Shown here piece by piece: positions 1-10,194 of a DNA stretch of 64,000 nt. Origin of the DNA: Tritrichomonas musculus (taxonomy: Eukaryota; Parabasalia; Tritrichomonadida; Tritrichomonadidae); contig JAPFFF010000008.1 in the NCBI GenBank assembly GCA_039105265.1, positions 5,952,001 through 6,016,000 of the forward strand. The letters are read 5' to 3'. A model generated the notes under the pieces. The model did not search any database. It was not told where the DNA came from and saw nothing but the letters and a program-made list of their open reading frames with translations. The translations under genes and the position numbers were made by a program. The number at the start of each line of letters is the position of its first letter. Position 1 is the stretch's first letter.

Positions 1-333
1 TTGATGCAGTTCATTCAAAACATCTTCAAAACCGGTTTGAAGATCTTTTTGAATTTCTTGACCAAGCTCGTCAACAATTATACTCAAACTAATTATATCA
101 GAGTGCAGCTTATATATTTTATCAAGTGGCCACATTTCAATATTCATGCTTTGAAGTGAATCAGGTGGCGTTGTAATTATTCCTGCTGCAAAGCCAAGAT
201 ATAATAAACCGTCTTGCTGAACTTCTGCTGCTAATGGATCTGTTGGGATTTGCTGTGACGAGATTGATTGTGGCTCTACCTGGGGCTCTTCAGAAACAGG
301 CTCTTTCTTTGTTCTTTGAGCCTCAGCCTTCAT
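1..333 (-). CDS. Unknown protein, N-terminal part (runs off the window)
   Basis: The minus strand is open from an ATG at 333 to the window edge, giving 111 codons without a stop. The protein starts MKAEAQRTKKEPVSEEPQ. It has a Pro/Glu/Gln-rich tail of about 35 residues, then a more ordered part (GLLYLGFAAGIITTPPDS ... IYKLHSDIISLSIIVDELGQ) with a helical look. I do not recognise the family. The ATG is the first in frame, and a near-perfect AT palindrome (351-376) lies 17 bp upstream. The C-terminus is outside the window, so length and function are unknown. Confidence 0.65.
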   Translation of the reverse strand, partial: MKAEAQRTKKEPVSEEPQVEPQSISSQQIPTDPLAAEVQQDGLLYLGFAAGIITTPPDSLQSMNIEMWPLDKIYKLHSDIISLSIIVDELGQEIQKDLQTGFEDVLNELHQ

Positions 334-905
334 TGGATGCAACGGTTAGATGGTCAAATATATATATATTTGATCAAAATAAAAAAATGGAATCAATATC
401 TTTCAAAATTTTGAAAAGATTTCAAATTGAAAAGAAAATAACTCCATATTTGAATTTATTCGTTATTTTTAAGTATCATCAAATACCATACATTTCACAA
501 TCAAGTTTGAATAAATGGCCGAAAATTCATATTGATATAAACCAGGATATACTTTGTTAAATAGAAAACAATATTTAATGAAATATTTTCATGTCCTTCT
601 AATCAAATTTTTTAAATAAAATATTTAATGTATTAATCTTATTATAATAACAGTTTTGAAACTGGGAAATATATAAGAAAAAATAAAAGATTAATACATA
701 AAAACTTTACTGAAATTTTACCAAAATAACATTTTGTAAAAATGTGATTCAATTTTAAAGTTTTTCTTTATAACTACTGCTTTACTCCAAACCGTTAAGT
801 TCATAATAAAGGAATCAGTATTATTTATTAAAAGTTGGGTTTAATAGAAATTTGTTTATTATTTAATTATTTATTTTTAGAAATCACTATTTAAAAAAAT
901 TAAAT
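334..905. other. Intergenic spacer with a 26-bp palindrome
   Basis: AT-rich spacer between two minus-strand genes. The palindrome at 351-376 (TGGTCAAATATA ... TATTTGATCA, one mismatch) sits just upstream of the unknown gene's start. No convincing coding signal was seen; an open plus-strand frame across 234-560 is the antisense of the unknown gene running on into the spacer. Confidence 0.5.
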
Positions 906-1361
906 TTATTCATTTTGATCCGATTTAGGAGCTGATTCATTATCTGCAGGATCATCATCAGGTACACTTGGGCCTTCAACACGAACAAGATAAATCGCTG
1001 CGAATTGACCCCATCCTTTATTAATAACAATTTTAACACCATATGATTTACGTTGATAGTTTAATTGATGTGTTTCTTGCTGTTTTATTGGCTGGCCTGG
1101 TAAGTTTGTAGAATCTATATCAGCCCATTCAGTTAATGCTTTATCTGTTGCTGCATAAACAACCATATTTTTCACTTTACCAGTAACTGTTGTTATTCGA
1201 GTAATCTGTGCTGGTTTTTTAAACTGCATGACAACTTCTTGTGGAAAGAGGCCTGTCGTCATCCAAAAAGTCGTTTCATCATTGTCAACAATATTTGTAG
1301 GTGGGTGCTCACTATCAAGTGAGGTAGCATAAAAGAGATCCATCGGAACTGTGCTAACCAT
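906..1361 (-). CDS. IFT25: Intraflagellar transport protein IFT25 (HSPB11-like)
   Basis: A 151-residue protein, close to the usual IFT25 length. It follows the family from end to end: ATSLDSEHPPTNIVDNDETTFW, then TTGLFPQEVVMQF, and near the end a GWGQFAAIYLVRVEG strand. Human HSPB11/IFT25 has the matching ATSSDEKHPPENIIDG, FWTTTGMFPQE and HFASVHSVSAEG segments. The fold is a galactose-binding-like jelly roll. In the family it pairs with the Rab-like IFT27 in the IFT-B complex and helps carry cargo along flagella. The tail is acidic and Ser/Asp-rich. Its presence implies a flagellated cell that retains the often-lost IFT25/27 subcomplex. No IFT27 candidate is in the window; the Rab at 52188 is Rab5-like. 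Confidence 0.88.
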   Translation of the reverse strand: MVSTVPMDLFYATSLDSEHPPTNIVDNDETTFWMTTGLFPQEVVMQFKKPAQITRITTVTGKVKNMVVYAATDKALTEWADIDSTNLPGQPIKQQETHQLNYQRKSYGVKIVINKGWGQFAAIYLVRVEGPSVPDDDPADNESAPKSDQNE

Positions 1362-1703
1362 CTTTATTCGTCAATCTGATTTTTTAAAAACACTTTTCAA
1401 AAAGATAAATGTTCGTTGCTCAAAACTTTTTGTAATCGAATAACCATTTAATGATAGAAATTATAAGATCGTTTGAAATTTATTTCTTTAAAAAATTAAA
1501 TAACGTATGGATCATAATTTTTTTTTTTTTATGCAAAAGCAAAATTCTTTTATAACATAAAAAACGAACTAAGAAAATATACTCAGTTTAATAATAATAA
1601 TAAATCATAGACAGAAATAAATTGATTATTATATATAAATTATATTATATACTTTTTTTTTAAATAATAAAAACAACAAAAGAAGTAATAGGTTTTTCCT
1701 AAG
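1362..1703. other. Intergenic spacer
   Basis: AT-rich, with homopolymer T and A runs. Nothing else was seen. Confidence 0.5.
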
Positions 1704-2384
1704 CTATTTCGGATATGAAAGTCCTAAGACTTTAAAACGCTCTTTCACAAAATTTGTTAACGCTTTAATTGCAACAGGAGGAAGCTCTTTCAAGCTTATA
1801 ACAATTTCTTTGTTTTTTATATTTAAATTCAATCCAAATGAATTTAAAAGTTGAATAATCTGCAATACATCATTTCCAGTGGTGAGAGACAAAGTGGCCT
1901 CTGATAATAATTGAAGTTCTTTTTGCGAAATCGTATCTTCTACATCGAGAGGTTTAAGCACCACTTTTGGAATTTTTGGAGGATTTGACATTAAAAGATT
2001 AAGTTTTTGATAATAATGATTAATTTTTACAAACCATTCCGCTTTGGTTCCTGTATACATATCTTTTGTAAGCCTTCGAAACTGTGCCATGAGGCTAGAG
2101 GCTTCTCTCGCAATTAATGATGTTTCGCCATTAAATAAAATCGCGTTAGTAAAAACAAGTTCCATATCACGTTTCCATTCATACAAATAAGTATACTGTT
2201 TATCTTTAAGCGTTTTTTTGATTTGAGACAAGCATTGCGGGTTTTTAATAATGTTAAAATAATTAGGCGCTCCATCTCGAACTGGGTCAACAGGAAGAAT
2301 AAATATATCAGCAAAACTATTATTCATTATTTCATCTGTGATATTGATGCACCTTTTGGTTAAATCAGGATCAAAAAGTACCAT
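1704..2384 (-). CDS. Single-bromodomain BET-like protein (bromodomain plus NET-like domain)
   Basis: A 226-residue protein. Residues about 10-110 form a bromodomain: FILPVDPVRDGAPNYFNIIKNP covers the ZA loop, a DMELVFTNAILFN helix follows, and the conserved acetyl-lysine-contacting Asn is N85 (the usual YN is FN here). The last 80 residues, ending in ISLKELPPVAIKALTNFV, resemble the NET/ET domain of BET proteins, which recruits partners. BET proteins of animals and fungi usually have two bromodomains; one is common in protists and plants (GTE type). The likely role is reading acetylated histones in the nucleus. The ATG at 2384 is preceded on the minus strand by a TCAATAA initiator-like motif about 20 nt upstream, supporting this start. 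No break was seen. Confidence 0.85.
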   Translation of the reverse strand: MVLFDPDLTKRCINITDEIMNNSFADIFILPVDPVRDGAPNYFNIIKNPQCLSQIKKTLKDKQYTYLYEWKRDMELVFTNAILFNGETSLIAREASSLMAQFRRLTKDMYTGTKAEWFVKINHYYQKLNLLMSNPPKIPKVVLKPLDVEDTISQKELQLLSEATLSLTTGNDVLQIIQLLNSFGLNLNIKNKEIVISLKELPPVAIKALTNFVKERFKVLGLSYPK

Positions 2385-3472
2385 ATGGTATTATTATTGA
2401 AAAAGTTTAACAAACAGTTACAATTTAATGATCTCGGTCAGCCGTTTAAAATTTGACAAAAAATTGAATAAAAATAATATATATAAGATTTTAGAAATAT
2501 TATATATTATATAAAATCTGGGCTTTAAATGGTAGATGTGGTCATTGTACGTTATTTGTCAATCAAACTTTTTCACTAAAAGTAATGTGGCAACTATGAT
2601 AATATTGTTCATTATAAATGATTGTTTATAACGAGTTCTTATCAATTTGATAAACTTTTTGTCAAGAATATTTGAAAGAAAATCTGACAAAAAGACGTTA
2701 AGGAAAAAAATATATTTTTTTAAAACAACTAATGAATAATTTGATTTTTTAAGTAATAAAAAATTATCAATAAACTAACTTGAATTAAAATATCCAACGA
2801 AATGAACGTTTGTATATTCATACAAAAAGATATCAAATTGGATGATCAAAAATAAAAGTCACTTAAAATAATTAGTTTTATGGCTTATATGTTTCAAATA
2901 GGTTTATTTAACAATATTTTATATTTTCATACTCATATAAATCGTTGCTGATCTTATTTGAAAAAAACAGTTTTTTTTTTTTAAGGTACAAATCCAGTAC
3001 TTTATTTTTTGAATAGGAGGACGTTTATTATTTGAATAGGTGCATGTCTCTGAAAAAGTTTAAATTGGCTAGGTTTGTTTTTGACACTTATTTTACAATT
3101 TAAATAGACATAATGACATGTTATATGAAATGAATGGAAATAATCGTTTTTTATTTAACATGTCATCTTATTCAAGCCTAAGGAGCTTAATTTTGAATTA
3201 ACCAACAGAATCTAATCTTTTAATTCTATGTTTAATCGACAATAGTCCCAAAATTCATTTCTTAAAACACATATTAAGATATCAAAAGGCCAAAAACTTC
3301 AGAAAAAAAAAAAAAATCAAAATCCATGTTTGTTGAATCCAATATTTATTCTAGATTCACAATTAAAATAAAAGAAAACTCTCTTTGAAATTCAAAATTT
3401 CAAAATGAATCATAAGTAATGGTCGTTTAAAAAATCATACTTTGCAACTCTAAAAAGAGTTTTTAGTGAATA
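2385..3472. other. Intergenic spacer before the transposon
   Basis: About 1.1 kb of AT-rich DNA without a convincing gene. A 10-bp inverted repeat, TGACATGTTA at 3114-3123 and TAACATGTCA at 3157-3166, is the only structure noted. The target TA of the transposon is 3471-3472. Confidence 0.45.
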
Positions 3473-3510
3473 CCCATGTTTTCACCTTTGACTATGAGTT
3501 TTCCACTTTT
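3473..3510 (+). repeat. Left terminal inverted repeat of the 5-kb transposon
   Basis: 38 bp, identical in inverted orientation to 8471-8508. Homology stops sharply at 3511. The outer dinucleotide is TA. Confidence 0.95.
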
Positions 3511-3971
3511 CTTAGGTTTATTCAATTCATGTCACTTCATCTTTTTTTGATATAATTTCATGAAGATAATGAAATTAAGTTAAAAGTGAATTGACATTTC
3601 TTTTTTCATGAATTATTTGGTTATTTTTAAATTTTGGTAAAATTAAAAGGGAATATTATTTTTATCAATATATATTTAAACTAAAAATCATATAAATTTA
3701 TAATTTTAATTGGATGAAATAAAGATAATTGAAAATATATTTATTTAGAATGATAATATTTGAATATTTGAAAGATGATATTCAAATTTTATCTTTCAAA
3801 TTCAATAGGGATTATCAATTAGATGAAGGCCAAAGGATCAGACAAAATTCTGTTAAATTGAGCTAATAGTAATAGATTGCAATAGAAATCGTATTTTCAC
3901 GGTAAAAAAGTGATACTTTTAACAAGGTAAAAAAGTACCAAATATAAATTTATTTTTATGATCTAATGAAT

Positions 3972-4226
3972 TCAAAACAAACGAAGAACATCTTCATACT
4001 AAATGTACATTAATACACAAATGTATTTTACTATTTGATTTCAAAAAATTATGTTTAAGTGATGAATTATCTAACAATTTAAAATTTTTAAATTTAAAAC
4101 TCAAAGCAAACGAAGATCATCTTCATACTGAATGTACATCAATACACAAATTTATTTTACTTTTTGATTTCACAAAAATTTTCCGGTGATGAATTATCTA
4201 ATAATTTAAAATTTTTGAATTTAGAA
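3972..4226 (+). repeat. Tandem duplication of about 129 bp in the transposon's left flank
   Basis: Copy one starts at 3972 (CAAAACAAACGAAGAACATC) and copy two near 4101 (CAAAGCAAACGAAGATCATC). The two remain similar through TTTGATTTC and GATGAATTATCTAA. Substitutions and small indels show the duplication is older than the last insertion. Confidence 0.8.
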
Positions 4227-4365
4227 TTAATTAATCAAAGACAAACCAAAAATAATCAAAGCCAGATTAATTCAAAACCAAATCTAGCAAAATGTGAGTA
4301 ATAAATTAAGATAAACCTAGCGGCAGTGATATGAAATATAATTTCTATTATAAAGTGCCCCAAAA

Positions 4366-4545
4366 AAATAGGGGTCACATTCAATAAAATAGGGGTTGAC
4401 GATCAAGTTAAGAAAAAATTGAATATTTTTTCAGAAAATATAATTTTAAGAAAAAAAAATTTTTCAAATATTTTTTTCTCAAAATAAATTTTTATTATCG
4501 TTTTCCCTTGAAATTAATTATTTTTTGAATTGACCCCCTTTATTT
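4366..4545 (+). promoter_or_regulatory. GGGGT/ACCCC motif cluster upstream of the transposase gene
   Basis: Two direct copies of AATAGGGGT (near 4370 and 4390) face an inverted relative, TTGACCCCCTTTATTT (near 4530). They lie 60-240 bp before the transposase ATG in otherwise AT-only DNA. A binding site for the element's own Myb-like domain, or a promoter element, is possible; this is inference. Confidence 0.35.
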
Positions 4546-4604
4546 CTCTCACTTTAGATATTTTGGTTTTTCTTAAATTAATTTAAGAAATAATATAATA
4601 AATA

Positions 4605-6857
4605 ATGAGTTCACGTAATGTTTTACAAGCATTTGCTTCTCTATACAGGTTCCTAGATGATAATTCAGACAATAGCGAAGAACATTTCGATGACATATTA
4701 TCAAAGCCTCAAAACAGTTCTGCGCAAAATCTAATAAGCTCTTTTCAAGACCTTCTAAACTCAAAGAAGAATCAGCAAAATCAAAATATTTCGCAGTCTT
4801 TTTGTCATCAATATTTTACTCTTCCTCAAGTCCAAATCAAATCTAGTATTGGACAGCCTAATTCGTCGTTAAGTATTATTAATAATAACACAGAGAATAC
4901 TTCGCAATCTTTGAGTCATCAATATTTTACTCTTCCTCAAGTCCAAATCAAATCTAGTATTGGACAGCCAAATTCATTTACAAATCCTTCAATCCAGCCT
5001 AATTCGTCGTTAAGTATTATTAATAACACAGATAATTCAAATGCAAATTATGAATCTCAGCATTTCATAGTAACGGATGAATTTTTGGAAAAATGTTATG
5101 AAGCACACCTTTTACATTCATACAACAATTATAAATCATTGAAGAAAGAGATGGAAAAGCATTACAAAGGACTTAATAAAGTTAGTTTAAAATCATTCAA
5201 AAACATTTGCCAGACTGCATTCACATTAATAAAATCTAGAGGAAAAAGTAATTTTAATTTCAATAACATAATTGATCTGTTAAACTTGGAATACGATATT
5301 GTGAAAGATGAAGATTTAAAATACAATAAACAATATCGTATTCCTCAAAATGGACTGATATGCATGAATGGTCCTTGGTCATCTGACGAAACTGATAAAC
5401 TAATAAATGTTATAAATCGGGGCCTTTCAACAGGAGAAATACTTTCTAATAAGCATAATATAGATTGGATCAAGGTATCGAAGCATATGGTTGGAAGATC
5501 TGGAAAACAATGTTACGATAAATTCAGATCCTTACCGAAAAGCGACATGGTCCTTCGCCATAAAGAAACAATAAAAAGTTATAACTTCAACACAATGCTT
5601 CTTGGATCATTTTCTGATTTTGAGGAAAACGAAATGGCCACAGAAATTATCAAAAGAATAAATAACAAAGAAGTCGTTACCTTATTAGATGTTGCTGGGA
5701 TGGCCATTAAGAAATATTATAGTCCAATTTCTTTGGCAACAAGATATCTTATAATCAAATCTATTCGCCAACATAAATGGCCTTTCGACGAAAATGGAGA
5801 AATTATTATCTCTAATTTTGAAGAAAAGGTTCAAAGTTTATTCGATATCGCAAGTGATACACCACATATACTAATGAACGAGGTTCAAATGCGAAATTTT
5901 TCAGCTAGCTTATCTTGGTGCAGGCGGTTTTTAGATAGACATGGACTTAGTATGCGCAAACCTCATAACGAAAGGCGAGGAGAGGTTAATATGAGATTTG
6001 TTAAAAAATACTTAAAAGCTCTTGCAAAAGCAGTAGCAAAATATGGAGCATCAAGAATAATCAATATGGATGAAACCTTCATCCATACTTACAATTTTGA
6101 ACAAAAAGTAGTCGGCATTAAAAATCAAGAAACAAGAGAAGTTGTTAGAGGGGAGAAGTTTAATGCAAAAGAGGGAACAACAGTTATTGCATCGATTCAA
6201 ATGCAGTTAGAACAAAGAATTCCCTTGGTTATTGTAGCCAAGGGAAAAACTAAATTATCAGAGAAGAAGTATGGAGTTGAAGACACAGAAGAAGAAGAAG
6301 AAGAGGAAGAATGGAACAGTGAAATAGATGAAGAGAAAGAAGAAGAAGATAAGGAATTAATTGTCCATTCACCAAGTGGATGGACAAATAGAGAAGTCAT
6401 GGTGAAATATCTGAAATGGCTCTCAAAGAAAATGAATGATGAGCCATTTGCACTTGTTTTTGACGTTTACAAATCCCACCTTGATAAGGAAGTCAGAAAA
6501 GAAGCTAAAAGGTTAGGAATCAAATTAATTTATGTGCCAGCATGTGGGACTGGTAAGTACCAGCCCCTCGACATCAGAGTATTTGGTGTATTAAAAAAAG
6601 AAATAGCAAATTATGAAAAAAAAAATGCAATACCAGAAGACATTGCGAGATATAAATATATTTATAAAATGCTGAAAAATATTTGGAAGAGAATGAACAT
6701 AAAGGTTCTCGAAGAGGGGTGGAAAATTCCTGGATTCTCAAACGATAATGAGTTATCATCTAATGTAAATACTGAATCATCAGATGAATTAGAAGAAATA
6801 ACAAATACCGATGACACTGATTACCATCCATCTAGTGATGAAGACAATTCTTCTTAA
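4605..6857 (+). CDS. Transposase: Myb/SANT-like domain, Tc5/CENP-B-type HTH, DD35D catalytic core
   Basis: A 750-residue single-exon transposase. Residues 1-150 are Ser/Asn/Gln-rich and contain an internal duplication (HQYFTLPQVQIKSSIGQPNS twice). A Myb/SANT-like helix-turn-helix starts near W258 and continues through DWIKVSKHMVGRSGKQCYDKF to about residue 315. A second DNA-binding part near residues 430-455 (SLSWCRRFLDRHGLSMRKP) matches the pogo/Tc5 HTH. The DDE_1 core has D489 (INMDETF), D620 (LVFDVYKSH) and D656 (KYQPLDIRVFG). The last two are separated by 35 residues, the DD35D spacing of pogo/Fot1 elements. A Glu-rich insert lies between the first two acids, and the C-terminal tail is acidic. 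It would cut and paste the surrounding 5-kb element. No stop or frameshift is present. Confidence 0.92.
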   Translation: MSSRNVLQAFASLYRFLDDNSDNSEEHFDDILSKPQNSSAQNLISSFQDLLNSKKNQQNQNISQSFCHQYFTLPQVQIKSSIGQPNSSLSIINNNTENTSQSLSHQYFTLPQVQIKSSIGQPNSFTNPSIQPNSSLSIINNTDNSNANYESQHFIVTDEFLEKCYEAHLLHSYNNYKSLKKEMEKHYKGLNKVSLKSFKNICQTAFTLIKSRGKSNFNFNNIIDLLNLEYDIVKDEDLKYNKQYRIPQNGLICMNGPWSSDETDKLINVINRGLSTGEILSNKHNIDWIKVSKHMVGRSGKQCYDKFRSLPKSDMVLRHKETIKSYNFNTMLLGSFSDFEENEMATEIIKRINNKEVVTLLDVAGMAIKKYYSPISLATRYLIIKSIRQHKWPFDENGEIIISNFEEKVQSLFDIASDTPHILMNEVQMRNFSASLSWCRRFLDRHGLSMRKPHNERRGEVNMRFVKKYLKALAKAVAKYGASRIINMDETFIHTYNFEQKVVGIKNQETREVVRGEKFNAKEGTTVIASIQMQLEQRIPLVIVAKGKTKLSEKKYGVEDTEEEEEEEEWNSEIDEEKEEEDKELIVHSPSGWTNREVMVKYLKWLSKKMNDEPFALVFDVYKSHLDKEVRKEAKRLGIKLIYVPACGTGKYQPLDIRVFGVLKKEIANYEKKNAIPEDIARYKYIYKMLKNIWKRMNIKVLEEGWKIPGFSNDNELSSNVNTESSDELEEITNTDDTDYHPSSDEDNSS

Positions 6858-8470
6858 TTATTTTAATAAATTTTTATCTTTATCTTTGATTTTTATTTTT
6901 TAAATAATACCAATTAAGAATATAAATCATAAATGAATAAAATTCATAAGAAATATTATTTAAAAATAATTTCATTTTAATATATATATATATTTTTCTT
7001 TTTTTTAACTATTTCAAATTTCGACTTCAGAAGGTGAATTATATGGTGAAAAATCAAACACGGCTTGTTAAAATTTATCTTTCATGGCTCTTACTCATCA
7101 TTTTTTTTTTTTTTTTTTTTTTTTTACTAAGTGAAAAAGAAAGTTTAAAAAATAATTTAAAAGCAAAATAAAACTTGAATTAAGTTAAATAGCAGTTTTA
7201 ATTCATTTTTTAATTTGAAAAAAAAATTTATTTTTTATTTTTGTTCATGAAAAAAGTTTTTTCTGATTTTTCAAATAGTCTTTTAGTTTAAATTGATACT
7301 ATTAAAAAATGTTTATTATATATTTTTAAATAAATAAAATAATAATAAAAATAGTCTGAATTAATACTAATTTTAATATTCCAAATAAAAGAGAAGCTTT
7401 TTATTTGATAATTAGTTCAAGTTATGATGTGAAATGAATATGAAAATATGATTTAAAATGGAGTAACAATGCGATTTATCTGAATTTTTGAATATTTTAA
7501 ATTAGAAATTGTGAATTATTGATAGTTGCATCTTTTTCAATGATTTTATCATTGAATAATTGAGTATCTAAAATTCATATTTTTTTTAATAATATCTCAT
7601 TGTTTTTTATTTGAAAAACGATATTTTTATTATTTGTTAAATTTCTTAAATATATAAAAAATTATTATTAACAATGAAAAAACAATTTTTAAAAGCAGTG
7701 ATATAATGATTTTTTTTCTTTGATGATGACTTAATGAGAGTATAAATCATTATAAAATTATGCTAATTAATAGTTTCTCTTTTCTTAAAATAGATCAAAT
7801 ATTAATATAAAGCTATTCATAAAATTTTCCGAATTATTATTTTTAATTATCATTTTAAAATAACTAAAAAAAAAAAAGAGTTTAACTCTTGTGATAAATA
7901 AATATCATGTTTATTTTTCATGAATCCAAAAAACCGTTGTGATAAAAAAGAAATAATATGGTCGATGAAAAATTAAAAATCACTTTTTTTTGTTTTTTGA
8001 AAAATTCTTCCAATAAATAAAAAATTTTAAAAAAACAAATTTGTCGAAAATGCTTCAATGGCTATAAAAATGGATATGAATATTGAACTTTTTGAACCAA
8101 AAATGTAAGATTTTGGTGATCATATGTTTATCTAAAAATTTATAAATACAGTATTTTCATTTTTTATTTTGACTTTTCAATTGATCTTATTGGTCGAAAT
8201 ATTTGTAAATCAAATATGATTGGAAAATCAAAAATTTTGAGTTATTACCATTAAACAAAAGAGGATCAAGCAATATATAAAAGTTTCATATTTGAGCTTC
8301 TGAAATAAACAAATTTGTTAAAAAAAAAAGGAAAAAATGAAGTGAAAATTTTTAAATAACGTATTTTTTACACAACGATCATATTTTGAATATTCTCAAA
8401 AATTAATATGACATCATAAATGATATGCTATATAGAAAAAATTGAAATACTCATTTCACTGTTTTCTTTC

Positions 8471-8508
8471 AAAAGTGGAAAACTCATAGTCAAAGGTGAA
8501 AACATGGG
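8471..8508 (-). repeat. Right terminal inverted repeat of the 5-kb transposon
   Basis: 38 bp, a perfect inverted match to 3473-3510, followed by TA at 8509-8510. Confidence 0.95.
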
Positions 8509-8632
8509 TAATCAAAACTTTTATTAGCCAATTCTCAAATTGAAAAGAGATGGCATTCCATTCAAAAAAGAAAATGATTAATTGCGTATGTAAATTGTTA
8601 AAACCCAAGAGTATTATAATAAAAAACACATA

Positions 8633-8972
8633 ACGTGCTTTCAATAGACCCGGAGCATTTCAGTAGACCCGGAGCAAGGTCAATTTAGCATAAATTGGCC
8701 ATGATTTGATCGTTTTTTTATAAAAAAGAAAACCAAATATGATCAGAAATATTTCGATCAGAATTTTTTTTATTTTTCACTATTTTACAAATATCTCCAA
8801 ATCAAAAAAGTAAAACAAATAATATTTAACAAAAATTATAATGTAAAATAATAATTTTTATATAATTTATCATCAAATATTAAATAAAATAATTAAATTG
8901 TATGAAAAATAATAAAAATAAAATTTAGTGCTCCGGGTCTAATGAAATGCTCCGGGTCTATTGAAAGCACGT
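8633..8972. mobile_element. 340-bp MITE with TA duplication and 44-bp inverted repeats
   Basis: The ends 8633-8676 and 8929-8972 are inverted copies matching at 43 of 44 positions, with TA outside both (8631-8632 and 8973-8974). Each end contains two direct copies of AGACCCGGAGCA-type sequence about 20 bp apart, very GC-rich for this genome, probably transposase-binding sites. The interior is AT-rich and non-coding. The ends are unrelated to those of the 5-kb transposon, so another transposase must have moved it. Near-identical ends indicate recent insertion. Confidence 0.9.
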
Positions 8973-10194
8973 TATTTTTTTTTTTTATTTTAATTTTTTC
9001 AATTATTCCTATTCAAAAAATTCAATGACAACTGAAAAATAAAAACATATATTTAGCTGCGATCAACGAATAAATACTTATAAATAATTAATAATTCCAA
9101 TTAATATTATATTATAAATATAATATATCAAATAAAAGAATTTTTATTCCAAACAAAACTCCACCTTTTTTTTATGTCAATTTTTTTATTCATGAAAATC
9201 GAGAGAAAAGATGAATATACTTTTTTTATTTGTTCCATAGTAGTATTCTCATATTTTTGAAGCTCGTTACTAAAATATTTTTTTGTCAAATGCACTTTGA
9301 AAAATAAAACAGGAAATATGTAATTGATTAAAAAAAATTTTAATGAATAATTATATTATCATATTATTTCATCTTAACCATCATTTATTTATAAAGAAAG
9401 ATCTACCGTCAGGATTTTCTTTAAAATTAGTGTGCATACAATATATACGATAGAAAGCATTATTCGCTTTGTTGTTTCAAAAACGTCCAATGCAATCATT
9501 AAATGATACAAGTAAAAATTTGAATGAAAAAGGTGTAAAGTTCTCAATTTACTTATAATAATCTTTAATTATCTTAATATATTTGAAAGGTATTATTTAT
9601 ACAATCACTTTAAATCACCAGAATGTAAAAAATAAATTATATATTATGAGATTGGCTTTGAATATCATAAAATGAGTGACTTTTTTTTATTAAAATTGTA
9701 AACGGTTTATCTTCCACCCTTCTGGTTATTCTCAAATCAGGTGAAATGAAAAATGATGATTATATTCTTATTCTCCAATATAAAATACATAGATATGAAT
9801 ATTTTGGGCCTTCAAAATATTTATGAAATTGAAAAAATGACATTATAAAATCAGTGAGAGGTACATAACAAAAAGAGTACACTTTTTGTATGTCATAAAA
9901 AAAATGTCTAAAAATTCTGAGAATGACAAATAAGAGAGTAGGTTCAACTCTCTCATAAAAAATTGAATACGCCACAGAAAAACAAACTTTTTGAGAATAA
10001 AATCTCCTTTAATTGAATCTACTCTCAAATAACATTTTTAAGTTTGCGATTTCTCGGAAAATGTTTCATGACAAATAACAAAATATCAAATTGGTATGAA
10101 ATTCTGAGATTGCCACTTTTATTAAAATTCTGAGTGTGCTCAAATTTTCAATAGAAAATTTTAATCATTGAAAAACGTTTCATTTTTATTCTAA
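8973..10194. other. Intergenic spacer with two small hairpins
   Basis: About 1.2 kb of AT-rich DNA. Two local inverted repeats lie close together: 9863-9875 with 9882-9893 (ACATAACAAAAAG and CTTTTTGTATGT), and 9933-9939 with 9947-9953 (AGAGAGT and ACTCTCT). No RNA family was recognised. Open frames here look non-coding. Confidence 0.4.
10180..10186 (+). promoter_or_regulatory. Initiator-like motif TCATTTT
   Basis: It lies 15 nt before the kinase-LRR start codon. Trichomonad initiators follow TCA followed by Y and W, with very short 5' leaders, so this fits the known pattern. Confidence 0.55.

Larger units (their letters stand above)
3473..8508 (+). mobile_element. Complete pogo/Fot1-like (Tc1/mariner superfamily) DNA transposon, 5036 bp
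   Basis: The element is bounded by perfect 38-bp terminal inverted repeats: 3473-3510, beginning CCCATGTTTTCACC, and 8471-8508, ending GGTGAAAACATGGG. A TA lies directly outside each end (3471-3472 and 8509-8510), the target duplication of the Tc1/mariner/pogo superfamily. It carries one uninterrupted transposase gene (4605-6857). Long AT-rich flanks of 1.1 kb on the left and 1.6 kb on the right make it unusually large for the superfamily. The left flank has a 129-bp tandem duplication and GGGGT-type motifs near the transposase promoter. Identical ends plus an intact frame suggest recent insertion and possible activity; activity is inference. Confidence 0.93.

Noticed and set aside
8456-8644. 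62-codon minus-strand frame at the right end of the transposon
   Set aside because: It crosses the inverted end, the TA target and flanking DNA, so it cannot be an ancestral gene.
9863-9953. Two neighbouring hairpins as a possible structured RNA
   Set aside because: The stems are short, AT-rich and have no recognisable family loops; such hairpins are expected by chance here.
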